This document shows positions 1 to 4,932 of a stretch of 8,526 nt of DNA, piece after piece. Each line of letters opens with the position of its first letter. The stretch's first letter is position 1. The notes beneath the pieces were generated by a model, which was given only the letters and a program-made list of their open reading frames with translations, was not told the origin of the DNA and made no database searches. The translations under genes were made by a program, and so were the position numbers. Source of the stretch: an uncultured Ignavibacteriota bacterium (GTDB taxonomy: Bacteria > Bacteroidota > Ignavibacteria > Tepidaquicellales > Tepidaquicellaceae); the NCBI GenBank assembly GCA_937959065.1, contig CALGOI010000407.1, positions 1 through 8,526 of the forward strand, written 5' to 3'.

Positions 1-20
1 CTTCCATTTAAGAATATTTT

Positions 21-1058
21 TTGAAACTGTATTATATCATAGAGGATAAGATAAATAACTATATTTATAAGATGCTTTATATAGTTTTGATCAAAGACCT
101 TGAAGATCACTCGCTTAGTCTAGTTGAATTTCTGCTGGTGTTAATTTTTCAAAATAAATACAATCTTTTTCTTTATGAGGTTGAATTCCAGGCAGATTAT
201 TCTTCATCGGTCTTTAATTCACTATTTGATCAAATTGACCCGGTAAAGCTTCTTAATTTGTTAAAAGAGAAGGACACTGATAATTATCCTTATGTAGCAA
301 TCTATTATTATGAGTTGATGTCTATTTTACATCCCGATGATGAAAGCAACATTTCCAATTTTAAAGAATTGCTGGACAAGCACATAGAAAGATTTGACTG
401 GCTTGAAAAGAGGAATTTTTATTACATTGTCGTTTCGGCATGTACATTGATGCTTGAAAAAGGTGCTGTGAAATATAAACCTGAATTATTACGAGCGTAC
501 GAAAGAATGCTAGAGCTGGGGATTTATTCGGAATACGAGGGTGGTTACTTTTCAGCAAAGCTTTTCAGGAATATTGTTGCAGCAGCGAGTCATGCGGGAG
601 AATATGACTGGCTTGAGAAATTTATTAACGATTACAGTGATCAGTTATCAGAAAGTGAAAGAAAGAATGTATATAACCTAAGTAAGGCAATATTAAACTA
701 TTCAAGAGGGGAGTATGGTAAAACTCTTGAGAATATTATGGATATTGATATTGAGCTTGTACAGTTCAAGATAGATGTAAGGTATCTGACAGTGAAAACG
801 TTTTATGAACTTAATTACTACGAACAATTATTGTCTTCAATAGATGCATTCAGGCATTTTTTATACAGTGATAAATATATCTCGGAAAGAGTTTCCGGTG
901 TATATATTAATTTTTGTAATCTGGTGGGGAGGCTTGCCAAAATGAAGATTGACGGCATCACAGATAATCTACCTCTTGTTATTAAGGAAATTGAACAGCT
1001 TGAAAATAAAGTAACGTCAGAATGGCTGATGCAGAAGGCAAAGGAGTTGGAACAATAG
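21..1058 (+). CDS. Helical-repeat (TPR-like) hypothetical protein, apparently lacking its N-terminus
   Basis: I see a 345-residue, mostly helical, Tyr/Leu/Glu-rich soluble protein with no signal peptide or convincing membrane span. Repeating helix pairs, such as RNFYYIVVSACTLMLEKG, AKLFRNIVAAASHAGEYDWL and YNLSKAILNYSRGEYGKTLE, look like TPR-type units. From memory this matches the C-terminal two thirds of a roughly 500-residue uncharacterised family in Bacteroidota, with the same order of landmarks: an IYYY segment, a basic EKRNFYY helix, KLFRNIV, EYDWLEKFI and a final DAFRHFL. The function is unknown; scaffolding by protein-protein contacts is only an inference. The frame opens after a TAA at 9-11, and the first start is a TTG at 21 with no Shine-Dalgarno sequence; the first ATG is at 72. 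Together with the missing N-terminal portion this suggests a broken gene, or a start misplaced at the window edge. A hairpin terminator follows the TAG. Confidence 0.7.
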   Translation: MKLYYIIEDKINNYIYKMLYIVLIKDLEDHSLSLVEFLLVLIFQNKYNLFLYEVEFQADYSSSVFNSLFDQIDPVKLLNLLKEKDTDNYPYVAIYYYELMSILHPDDESNISNFKELLDKHIERFDWLEKRNFYYIVVSACTLMLEKGAVKYKPELLRAYERMLELGIYSEYEGGYFSAKLFRNIVAAASHAGEYDWLEKFINDYSDQLSESERKNVYNLSKAILNYSRGEYGKTLENIMDIDIELVQFKIDVRYLTVKTFYELNYYEQLLSSIDAFRHFLYSDKYISERVSGVYINFCNLVGRLAKMKIDGITDNLPLVIKEIEQLENKVTSEWLMQKAKELEQ

Positions 1059-1060
1059 AA

Positions 1061-1097
1061 AAACCCCCGTGAAAATATTAATCACGAGGGCTTTCTT
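1061..1097. terminator. Bidirectional hairpin terminator between convergent genes
   Basis: Arms CCCCCGTGA (1064-1072) and TCACGAGGG (1082-1090) pair with one mismatch around a 9-nt AT-rich loop. On the plus strand the stem is followed by CTTTCTT. On the minus strand it is followed by a run of T's (the complement of 1059-1063). It therefore fits both the plus-strand gene ending at 1058 and minus-strand transcription arriving from 1120. Confidence 0.7.
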
Positions 1098-1119
1098 AGT
1101 ACGGGGCTTGTAAGGGACT

Positions 1120-1230
1120 CTAAATAAAATTTTTTAACTCAAATAACTTTCCTAAAGAACGATTTGATTGACCATATGATATTCCTGTTACGATAAGAAT
1201 CAGGAATACCGATAGCAATATCTTTTTCAT
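1120..1230 (-). CDS. Mini secreted peptide, 36 residues, mostly signal sequence
   Basis: On the minus strand an ATG at 1230 opens 36 codons ending in TAG at 1120. The product begins MKKILLSVFLILIVTGISYG and continues QSNRSLGKLFELKNFI. The first 20 residues form a textbook type I signal peptide: two lysines, a hydrophobic core, then small residues and a Gln at the expected +1, the same style as the two receptors in this window. Cleavage would leave a 16-residue basic, amphipathic peptide. A hairpin that terminates in this direction lies 22 bp downstream. An AAGGAG sits 20 nt before the ATG (1251-1256), too far for a normal ribosome site, and no closer in-frame start exists. It could be a genuine small exported peptide or the surviving 5' end of a decayed secreted-protein gene. 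The function is unknown. Confidence 0.45.
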   Translation of the reverse strand: MKKILLSVFLILIVTGISYGQSNRSLGKLFELKNFI

Positions 1231-1314
1231 AAGGTTATCTTTTGTAAGAACTCCTTCTTTATAACACTTGAAGGAAATATTATTTTATCCGTATGCATAA
1301 CTGTTAATTAAAAA

Positions 1315-2019
1315 TTAATCGGGAATTCCGTTTTTGTCATCATCCTTAAACGCTTTGAATGAATCCTTTATATTATTGTCAATATCATTCTCATTAGCCG
1401 GTAAGTTTGGGTCAAGATAAATTCCATTGCTGATAAACCATGTATATGGGTTTACGCTTAAAGTTACATTAGTCTTCCCAATCGCAGTAACGACTATTGA
1501 GTCGGGGAAAGTGAGGAATTGATGAGCAGATTTCTTGGACTTATAAACAAAGGGAAGTCCATTGTATCTACCTTTAGCTATTACAGAATAATTTCCAAGT
1601 GAATCCCTGAATTCCGGATCCGGTAATGGGTCGTTATTGTTTGGTTTATGAATTTCAAATTTGATTTTATCATACGTTCCTTCCGGTATATATCCGGTGT
1701 CGATAGTGTTAACGAAATAATTTAACCCGAGGTACATTACAAAAGGACCTGTCTTGAAATTGTTTTCACCGTTACTCCTGTCTATAACTTTAATGTCTTT
1801 GATCAATATCTTAACCGAATCAAGTTCCAGTGTTCCACCAACAGCATCAAATGTATCCGGTGTGCTGTAAGCACTGACACCGAAGTTGTCAATGTCCGGT
1901 GGAGGCGCTATTATATAGTTTGGGCTATTATTACATCCGTAAATAAATAAAGCAATTAGTAATAATACTCCAAATAGCAATGTATATTGATAGGATCTAA
2001 TTTTTTTAAATTCTTTCAT
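1315..2019 (-). CDS. Lipoprotein with DUF4382-like domain and Ca-binding-like tail
   Basis: This 234-residue protein starts with a basic stretch, a hydrophobic segment (about residues 13-27) and a lipobox ending IYGC, with the lipidated Cys at 29, so it should be exported and anchored in an envelope membrane. Residues about 55-120 (GTLELDSVKILIKDIKVIDR, then a conserved-looking IPEGTYDKIKFEIH) resemble the beta-sandwich DUF4382 layout, in which a small strand-rich domain carries a PAGTYTQIRL-like turn. The protein ends exactly on DDDKNGIPD (226-234), which fits the DxDxNGxxD calcium-loop pattern. The start is set by AAGGA at 2029-2033 with a 9-nt spacer. That site overlaps the TAA of the upstream regulator gene, leaving a 12-bp gap, so the two are probably co-transcribed and translationally coupled. 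The ligand and role are unknown; the DUF4382 match is from pattern memory. Confidence 0.75.
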   Translation of the reverse strand: MKEFKKIRSYQYTLLFGVLLLIALFIYGCNNSPNYIIAPPPDIDNFGVSAYSTPDTFDAVGGTLELDSVKILIKDIKVIDRSNGENNFKTGPFVMYLGLNYFVNTIDTGYIPEGTYDKIKFEIHKPNNNDPLPDPEFRDSLGNYSVIAKGRYNGLPFVYKSKKSAHQFLTFPDSIVVTAIGKTNVTLSVNPYTWFISNGIYLDPNLPANENDIDNNIKDSFKAFKDDDKNGIPD

Positions 2020-2031
2020 ATGATTTATTCC

Positions 2032-2901
2032 TTATGCCCTATTTATCTTTTGATTATTTGTCATTCGATTTTTAAAATCCTTAACTGATTCCGATCTTTC
2101 CCAAATTGATAAAAAATTACTTGCTGAATAATCAGCAAATGATTTGTTATATACAGCTATGTCAGTCCTTTCGTTCCCTGGTATATTTTTATCAACCAGG
2201 TTTATAAAGACGACTTTTCTGTCAAAGATTGCAATATTTTGAATAATTGATTTTGTTACTTTAACCTGTTCTCCATAATTAACAAATGATTCATAAAGTT
2301 TGATCAGGTTGTCTGTGGATACCGGCACCCATTTATCCCCTTCGAGAAGTTTAAAGTCCCCGGTTTCTTCATAAACAGATTTGACAATACCACCTTTATT
2401 AATAAAATTTTTTCCAACTTCATCGATCTCACCTGATATGTAACCCTCTATCCTGTTCATGATCAGAACTTCGTTTTTAGCTTGCTTTAAAAGGTCTATG
2501 AATTTTATGTGTCTGTGTTTATTAAATCCTTTTATAAGCTCGACCTGTTCCCCTGATGAAGAATTATGGTCAGAACCATACAAAGGTTTCATCATTTCAA
2601 ATGATTCATTCAGGAATTGTAATCTTTTTTCTTCTTCATTCTTAATGGACCTTGACATCTTATCTTTTACTACATCTGGATCTATCATTTCATAACGCAT
2701 TTTAGTTGATGTCTGAATTTCGTTACAGATACCTTCTTTTGCAAAAGATTTTAGAATTTCATAAACAGAAGTTCTTTGTACTTTTGCATTTTTGGCAATT
2801 TCAGCTGCAGTCATGTTTCTTCCTTTATACAATACCAGGAATACCTTTGCCTCATTGCTGGTGAAACCAACTTTCTCCAAATATTTTGATATTTTATCCA
2901 T
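2032..2901 (-). CDS. TrmB-family winged-helix transcriptional regulator
   Basis: This 289-residue cytoplasmic DNA-binding protein has a TrmB-type winged helix-turn-helix at residues about 4-72: LEKVGFTSNEAKVFLVLYKG, then MTAAEIAKNAKV, then the recognition helix QRTSVYEILKSFAKEG (42-57), then a wing. A charged helical linker follows (about 74-113). The C-terminal domain (about 115-275) resembles the PLD-like effector domain of TrmB regulators, with strands such as EVLIMN and NIAIFDRKVVFINLV. No HKD catalytic motif is visible. Family members sense sugars or other metabolites, but the effector here cannot be read from sequence. I chose the ATG at 2901; a TTG directly before it (2904) would add one residue. 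No clear Shine-Dalgarno site precedes it. The gene leads an operon with the lipoprotein gene, and a palindrome overlapping its promoter suggests autoregulation. Confidence 0.85.
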   Translation of the reverse strand: MDKISKYLEKVGFTSNEAKVFLVLYKGRNMTAAEIAKNAKVQRTSVYEILKSFAKEGICNEIQTSTKMRYEMIDPDVVKDKMSRSIKNEEEKRLQFLNESFEMMKPLYGSDHNSSSGEQVELIKGFNKHRHIKFIDLLKQAKNEVLIMNRIEGYISGEIDEVGKNFINKGGIVKSVYEETGDFKLLEGDKWVPVSTDNLIKLYESFVNYGEQVKVTKSIIQNIAIFDRKVVFINLVDKNIPGNERTDIAVYNKSFADYSASNFLSIWERSESVKDFKNRMTNNQKINRA

Positions 2902-2911
2902 CAACTAATAA

Positions 2912-2935
2912 TTGTTGTAAATTAATATACAACAA
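2912..2935. promoter_or_regulatory. Perfect palindrome, likely operator of the TrmB-type regulator
   Basis: Half-sites TTGTTGTA (2912-2919) and TACAACAA (2928-2935) are exact inverted repeats separated by 8 AT-only bases, a 16-bp centre-to-centre spacing suited to a dimeric winged-helix protein. The right half overlaps the -7 element of the minus-strand promoter, and the site lies 11 bp before the regulator ATG. Binding here would block transcription of the regulator-lipoprotein operon. Assigning the neighbouring regulator as its binder is inference. Confidence 0.6.
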
Positions 2936-2963
2936 AATTAAGTTAGTTTAGGTACAATGTCAA
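2933..2963 (-). promoter_or_regulatory. Promoter of the regulator-lipoprotein operon
   Basis: On the minus strand TTGACA (2963-2958) is followed by a 17-bp spacer and TAATTTTG (2940-2933). The downstream element fits the TAnnTTTG -7 motif known in Bacteroidota, and the upstream one is a perfect -35 consensus. Transcription would begin inside the palindrome at 2912-2935. Confidence 0.55.
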
Positions 2964-3004
2964 GATAACAATATTACAGCAATATAAACTATTAATAATC
3001 AATA

Positions 3005-3036
3005 TTTAAAACTATGAGATAATTACGATAATTTTG
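3005..3036 (+). promoter_or_regulatory. Candidate promoter of the LysM-dodecin operon
   Basis: TAATTTTG at 3029-3036 fits the TAnnTTTG -7 motif and is identical to the element of the divergent regulator promoter. An upstream T-rich block (TTTAAAA, 3005-3011) sits at about the right distance but is a poor -33 element. The predicted leader would be roughly 60 nt and contain the hairpin at 3051-3074. Confidence 0.4.
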
Positions 3037-3050
3037 CGATTCTCATTAAA

Positions 3051-3074
3051 ATTTTCTATCTTATTATAGAGAAT
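3051..3074 (+). promoter_or_regulatory. Small hairpin in the LysM gene leader
   Basis: Arms ATTTTCTAT (3051-3059) and ATAGAGAAT (3066-3074) pair over nine positions with one G-U, closing a six-base loop. It ends 17 nt before the Shine-Dalgarno sequence. It is AT-rich and may be weak or incidental; no T-run follows. Confidence 0.3.
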
Positions 3075-3103
3075 ATTTTTGAATTAAAAGAAAGGATGAT
3101 ATA

Positions 3104-3493
3104 ATGGAACTGACCCAAAAATATCAAGGTGCAATAGATACTGCAAAAACACTAAGCAATGATGGAAGTGTCGAAGTAAGCCTTAAGGACAATAAACTTC
3201 ACATGACTACAACTGTTAAGTCTCCTACCGAGAAAAATCTAATCTGGGACAAGATAAAAAATGAAGGCGGTGAAACACCAAATGACATAATGGCGGATAT
3301 ACGTACTGAACAGGATACTCCAACACACCAAAAAACATACATTGTTGGTGAAGGTGACACATTAATGAGTATATCCGAAAAGATATTTGGAGATAGGAAC
3401 AGGTATATGGATATTTATAATGAGAACCAGAATATATTATCCGACCCGAACAAGATTGGGGTAGGACAAAAATTAGTTATTCCGAAATCTTAA
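3104..3493 (+). CDS. Cytoplasmic BON-like/LysM protein (YgaU/Kbp-like)
   Basis: The 129-residue product has no signal peptide. Residues 1-65 contain a short alpha-beta unit (VEVSLKDNKLHMTTTVKSPT followed by a helix) that resembles a minimal BON domain. Residues 78-127 form a LysM domain: TYIVGEGDTLMSISEKIFGD, then an IYNENQNIL helix and an IGVGQKLVIPKS end. This BON-plus-LysM order and size recall E. coli YgaU/Kbp, a cytoplasmic potassium-binding protein of about 149 residues. That analogy is inference, and LysM alone would suggest glycan binding. The start is well supported by AAAGGA (3091-3096) with a 7-nt spacer. The gene leads a two-gene operon: its TAA runs straight into the ribosome site of the dodecin-like gene 12 bp downstream. 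Confidence 0.85.
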   Translation: MELTQKYQGAIDTAKTLSNDGSVEVSLKDNKLHMTTTVKSPTEKNLIWDKIKNEGGETPNDIMADIRTEQDTPTHQKTYIVGEGDTLMSISEKIFGDRNRYMDIYNENQNILSDPNKIGVGQKLVIPKS

Positions 3494-3505
3494 AAAGGAC
3501 TTTAA

Positions 3506-3712
3506 ATGGCAGTATTAAAAGTGATCGAGTTACTTGCAGAATCCGATAAAAGCTGGGAAGATGCAGCACAGAATGCAGTAACAGAAGCATCAAAAACAGT
3601 AAAGAATATTCGGTCTGTATATATCAATGAAAAAACAGCCACTGTAAATGGCGATAAAATTGATAAGTTCAGAGTAAATGCGAAAGTAACTTTTGAAGTG
3701 AAAAACAATTAA
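3506..3712 (+). CDS. Dodecin-family protein with non-canonical flavin-site residues
   Basis: The 68-residue product has the dodecin beta-alpha-beta-beta pattern: MAVLKVIELLAESDKSWEDA (first strand and helix start), the helix ending EASKTVKNI, then strands SVYINEKTATVNG and KFRVNAKVTFEVK. Dodecins form hollow dodecamers that store or buffer flavins in the cytoplasm. A gapless alignment from memory to the Mycobacterium and Halorhodospira proteins puts Ser37 where the flavin-stacking Trp is expected and Arg56 where the flavin-contacting Gln is expected. The usual flavin sandwich is therefore probably absent or altered; similar Trp-less dodecins appear common in Bacteroidota. The start is supported by AAAGGA (3494-3499) with a 6-nt spacer. 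The gene is second in an operon with the LysM gene and is followed by a strong terminator. Confidence 0.9.
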   Translation: MAVLKVIELLAESDKSWEDAAQNAVTEASKTVKNIRSVYINEKTATVNGDKIDKFRVNAKVTFEVKNN

Positions 3713-3717
3713 ATCTT

Positions 3718-3755
3718 TTATTAAGGGCTGCTTTAAGCAGCCCTTAATAATTTTT
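3718..3755 (+). terminator. Strong intrinsic terminator after the dodecin-like gene
   Basis: A perfect 14-bp stem, TTATTAAGGGCTGC (3718-3731) with GCAGCCCTTAATAA (3737-3750), closes a TTTAA loop and is followed by TTTTT (3751-3755). It begins 5 bp after the stop codon. Confidence 0.92.
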
Positions 3756-3778
3756 ACACTCCATAATAGTTAAAAAGG

Positions 3779-4186
3779 ATGCAAAATTTTCCAACCGAAG
3801 GTGTAGAGCTTACACATATCCTTGTTGTAAGTGATATCGAAAGATCAAAACAATTTTATTCGGATATTCTTGGAGCGGAAATCTACAGGGAGTACGGTGG
3901 AACTTCGTGCGTGCTTTCATTTCAGGGAAGCTGGCTGCTGCTTGTAACCGGCGGTGAGCCAACCGATGATAAGCCGGAAGTATATTTTTCCAAACCGGTA
4001 GATATTAATCAAGTAAGTCATGCAATGACTATCAGGGTACCTGATTGTAATGAAGCTTACGAGATTTTAAGATCCAGAGGAGCAGAGTTTATTACACCTC
4101 CATATAATTGGGGAGAGGAGATACGATGCTTTTTCCGGGACCCGGATGGTCATTTATTCGAGATCAGCTCAATAGTAAATAAGTGA
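3779..4186 (+). CDS. VOC/glyoxalase-fold protein
   Basis: The 135-residue product carries both halves of a vicinal-oxygen-chelate fold. The first is ELTHILVVSDIERSKQFYSD followed by ILGAEI (about 10-35). The second is HAMTIRVPDCNEAYEILRSR followed by GAEFITPPYNW and RDPDGHLFEISS (about 81-131). Metal-ligand candidates His13, His81 and Glu128 sit at the usual ends of strands; the fourth ligand is not clear to me. Family members include glyoxalase I, dioxygenases and resistance proteins, and nothing in the neighbours picks a substrate. A cytoplasmic location is expected. AAAAAGG directly abuts the ATG with no spacer, which is unusual, and no better in-frame start is present. The gene starts only 23 bp after a strong terminator, so its promoter must overlap that element, or it depends on readthrough. 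Confidence 0.85.
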   Translation: MQNFPTEGVELTHILVVSDIERSKQFYSDILGAEIYREYGGTSCVLSFQGSWLLLVTGGEPTDDKPEVYFSKPVDINQVSHAMTIRVPDCNEAYEILRSRGAEFITPPYNWGEEIRCFFRDPDGHLFEISSIVNK

Positions 4187-4206
4187 TGGAATTTTAAGAA
4201 AGACAC

Positions 4207-4222
4207 ACAAGAATCTTGTTTT
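4207..4222. terminator. Weak candidate two-way terminator between convergent genes
   Basis: ACAAG (4207-4211) and CTTGT (4215-4219) form a 5-bp stem over an AAT loop, followed on the plus strand by a short TTTT. It lies between the VOC gene (ends 4186) and the convergent membrane gene (ends 4221). The stem is short, so this is only a possibility. Confidence 0.3.
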
Positions 4223-4460
4223 AAATATATTTTTTTAAGAAGTCTGATAGGATTTTAATATTTGCAATCAGCAGACCAATAAACAGTGAAACAATTCCGG
4301 CAAAAATACTTCTAAATATTTTTGCACCGCTTAATATTCGTGCAGTATAACCATAAAAAAATAACATTCCGGCAAGCGAATATTCACTTAGATCAAAGGC
4401 AGTTTCAATTTCAATTAAACCTATTGCTGAGAGACTAAAAAACAAACACGGATAAATCAC
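4221..4460 (-). CDS. C-terminal fragment of the frameshifted membrane protein
   Basis: Read alone this frame has a GTG start at 4460 and encodes 79 hydrophobic residues with two to three membrane spans, including a central YSLAGMLFFYGYTARIL and a final RSIFAGIVSLFIGLLIANIK. The GTG has no Shine-Dalgarno site and cuts into a helix that continues upstream in the same frame, so independent expression is unlikely. A GGAGGA at 4503-4508 lies within this frame but has no ATG, GTG or TTG at a workable distance. Confidence 0.5.
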   Translation of the reverse strand: MIYPCLFFSLSAIGLIEIETAFDLSEYSLAGMLFFYGYTARILSGAKIFRSIFAGIVSLFIGLLIANIKILSDFLKKYI

Positions 4461-4530
4461 AGCAATAAATACGGGATATTGAGTTTTTATTATCTTAAAA
4501 ATTCCTCCAAATTGTGTGGTACGGCGATGT

Positions 4531-4815
4531 TTAATTATCGTGCTCCAGTATATCAGAATAGGATTCGATCAAGAGAATGCTCACCACAGTTAATATAATT
4601 ATGATAATCATTATTATCGAATTTGTAGGATAAACCTCCAGGCTTTCCATCACTGACAAAATTAATATTGTAGCATAAATTATTCTTGAAATGCCCTGGC
4701 CATTATCTTTTTTAGAAAATTCATTAAAAAAATTGGATGATAGAAAATCAAGATAATGAATTAAAGAATAATTTAAAATCATAAATTTTAGAATTGAATT
4801 GAACTGTTTTAGCAA
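4531..4815 (-). CDS. N-terminal fragment of the frameshifted membrane protein
   Basis: The 94-residue frame starts at a TTG (4815), with AGGAG (4830-4834) 14 nt upstream; a first ATG at 4782 is the alternative. After about 40 polar residues come two membrane spans, ISRIIYATILILSVMESL and SIIMIIIIILTVVSILL, then ESYSDILEHDN and a TAA at 4531. The abrupt end after the cytoplasmic-looking ESYSDI motif is where related proteins, as I remember them, continue with a basic loop. That loop is found here in the next frame. Confidence 0.5.
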   Translation of the reverse strand: MLKQFNSILKFMILNYSLIHYLDFLSSNFFNEFSKKDNGQGISRIIYATILILSVMESLEVYPTNSIIMIIIIILTVVSILLIESYSDILEHDN

Positions 4816-4932
4816 TTTTTTAAGAACAACTCCTGTGTAAACAATTATTTTTTGTGAAACCTTTTATTTAATAATACGTCTTAATATGTAATTAGTCGCA
4901 AAAAAGGAGATATTTAACTTAATTTATCGGAG

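Larger units (their letters stand above)
4221..4815 (-). pseudogene. Five-helix membrane protein gene interrupted by a +1 frameshift
   Basis: Two adjacent minus-strand frames join into one coherent 197-residue protein if one base is skipped at about 4533, reading …ILEHDN then KHRRTTQFGGIFK…. The downstream frame is open from just after a TGA near 4564, well upstream of its first usable start, and the codons before that start complete a hydrophobic helix (YPVFIAVIYP…). The joined protein has five predicted membrane spans, two before and three after the shift. From memory it resembles unnamed membrane proteins of about 200 residues, known to me mainly from actinobacteria, that share the pattern R-x-x-Y-x-T-I-L-x-L, E-x-Y-S-[ED], E-T-A-F, [FY]-Y-G-[YF]-x-[AG]-R-x-L and an LI-x-x-[KI]K end. 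The break is either a real inactivating mutation or a one-base sequencing or assembly error at AATTAAA. The function is unknown. Confidence 0.65.

Noticed and set aside
361..558. Minus-strand open frame of 65 codons inside the helical-repeat gene
   Set aside because: It lies wholly under a convincing coding frame, has no recognisable motif and no ribosome site.
1304..1318. TTAATT-AAA-AATTAA palindrome at the end of the lipoprotein gene
   Set aside because: It is a low-complexity AT palindrome with a loop of three and no GC stem, so it is neither a good terminator nor a distinctive operator.
2459..2695. Plus-strand open frame inside the regulator gene
   Set aside because: It is the antisense of a clear TrmB-family coding region; its composition is that of a reversed frame.
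3502..3708. Minus-strand open frame covering the dodecin-like gene
   Set aside because: It is the exact antisense shadow of a recognised dodecin sequence.
3822..3829. TTGTTGTA in the VOC gene as a second operator
   Set aside because: Only a half-site is present, and it lies within conserved coding sequence (the LVV strand).
4503..4536. Programmed +1 frameshifting at AAT TAA with the GGAGGA nearby
   Set aside because: Known bacterial +1 sites (prfB-like) need the ribosome-site sequence upstream of the shift. Here GGAGGA lies about 25 nt downstream, and slippage from AAU to AUU would lose pairing. A mutation or sequence error is simpler.
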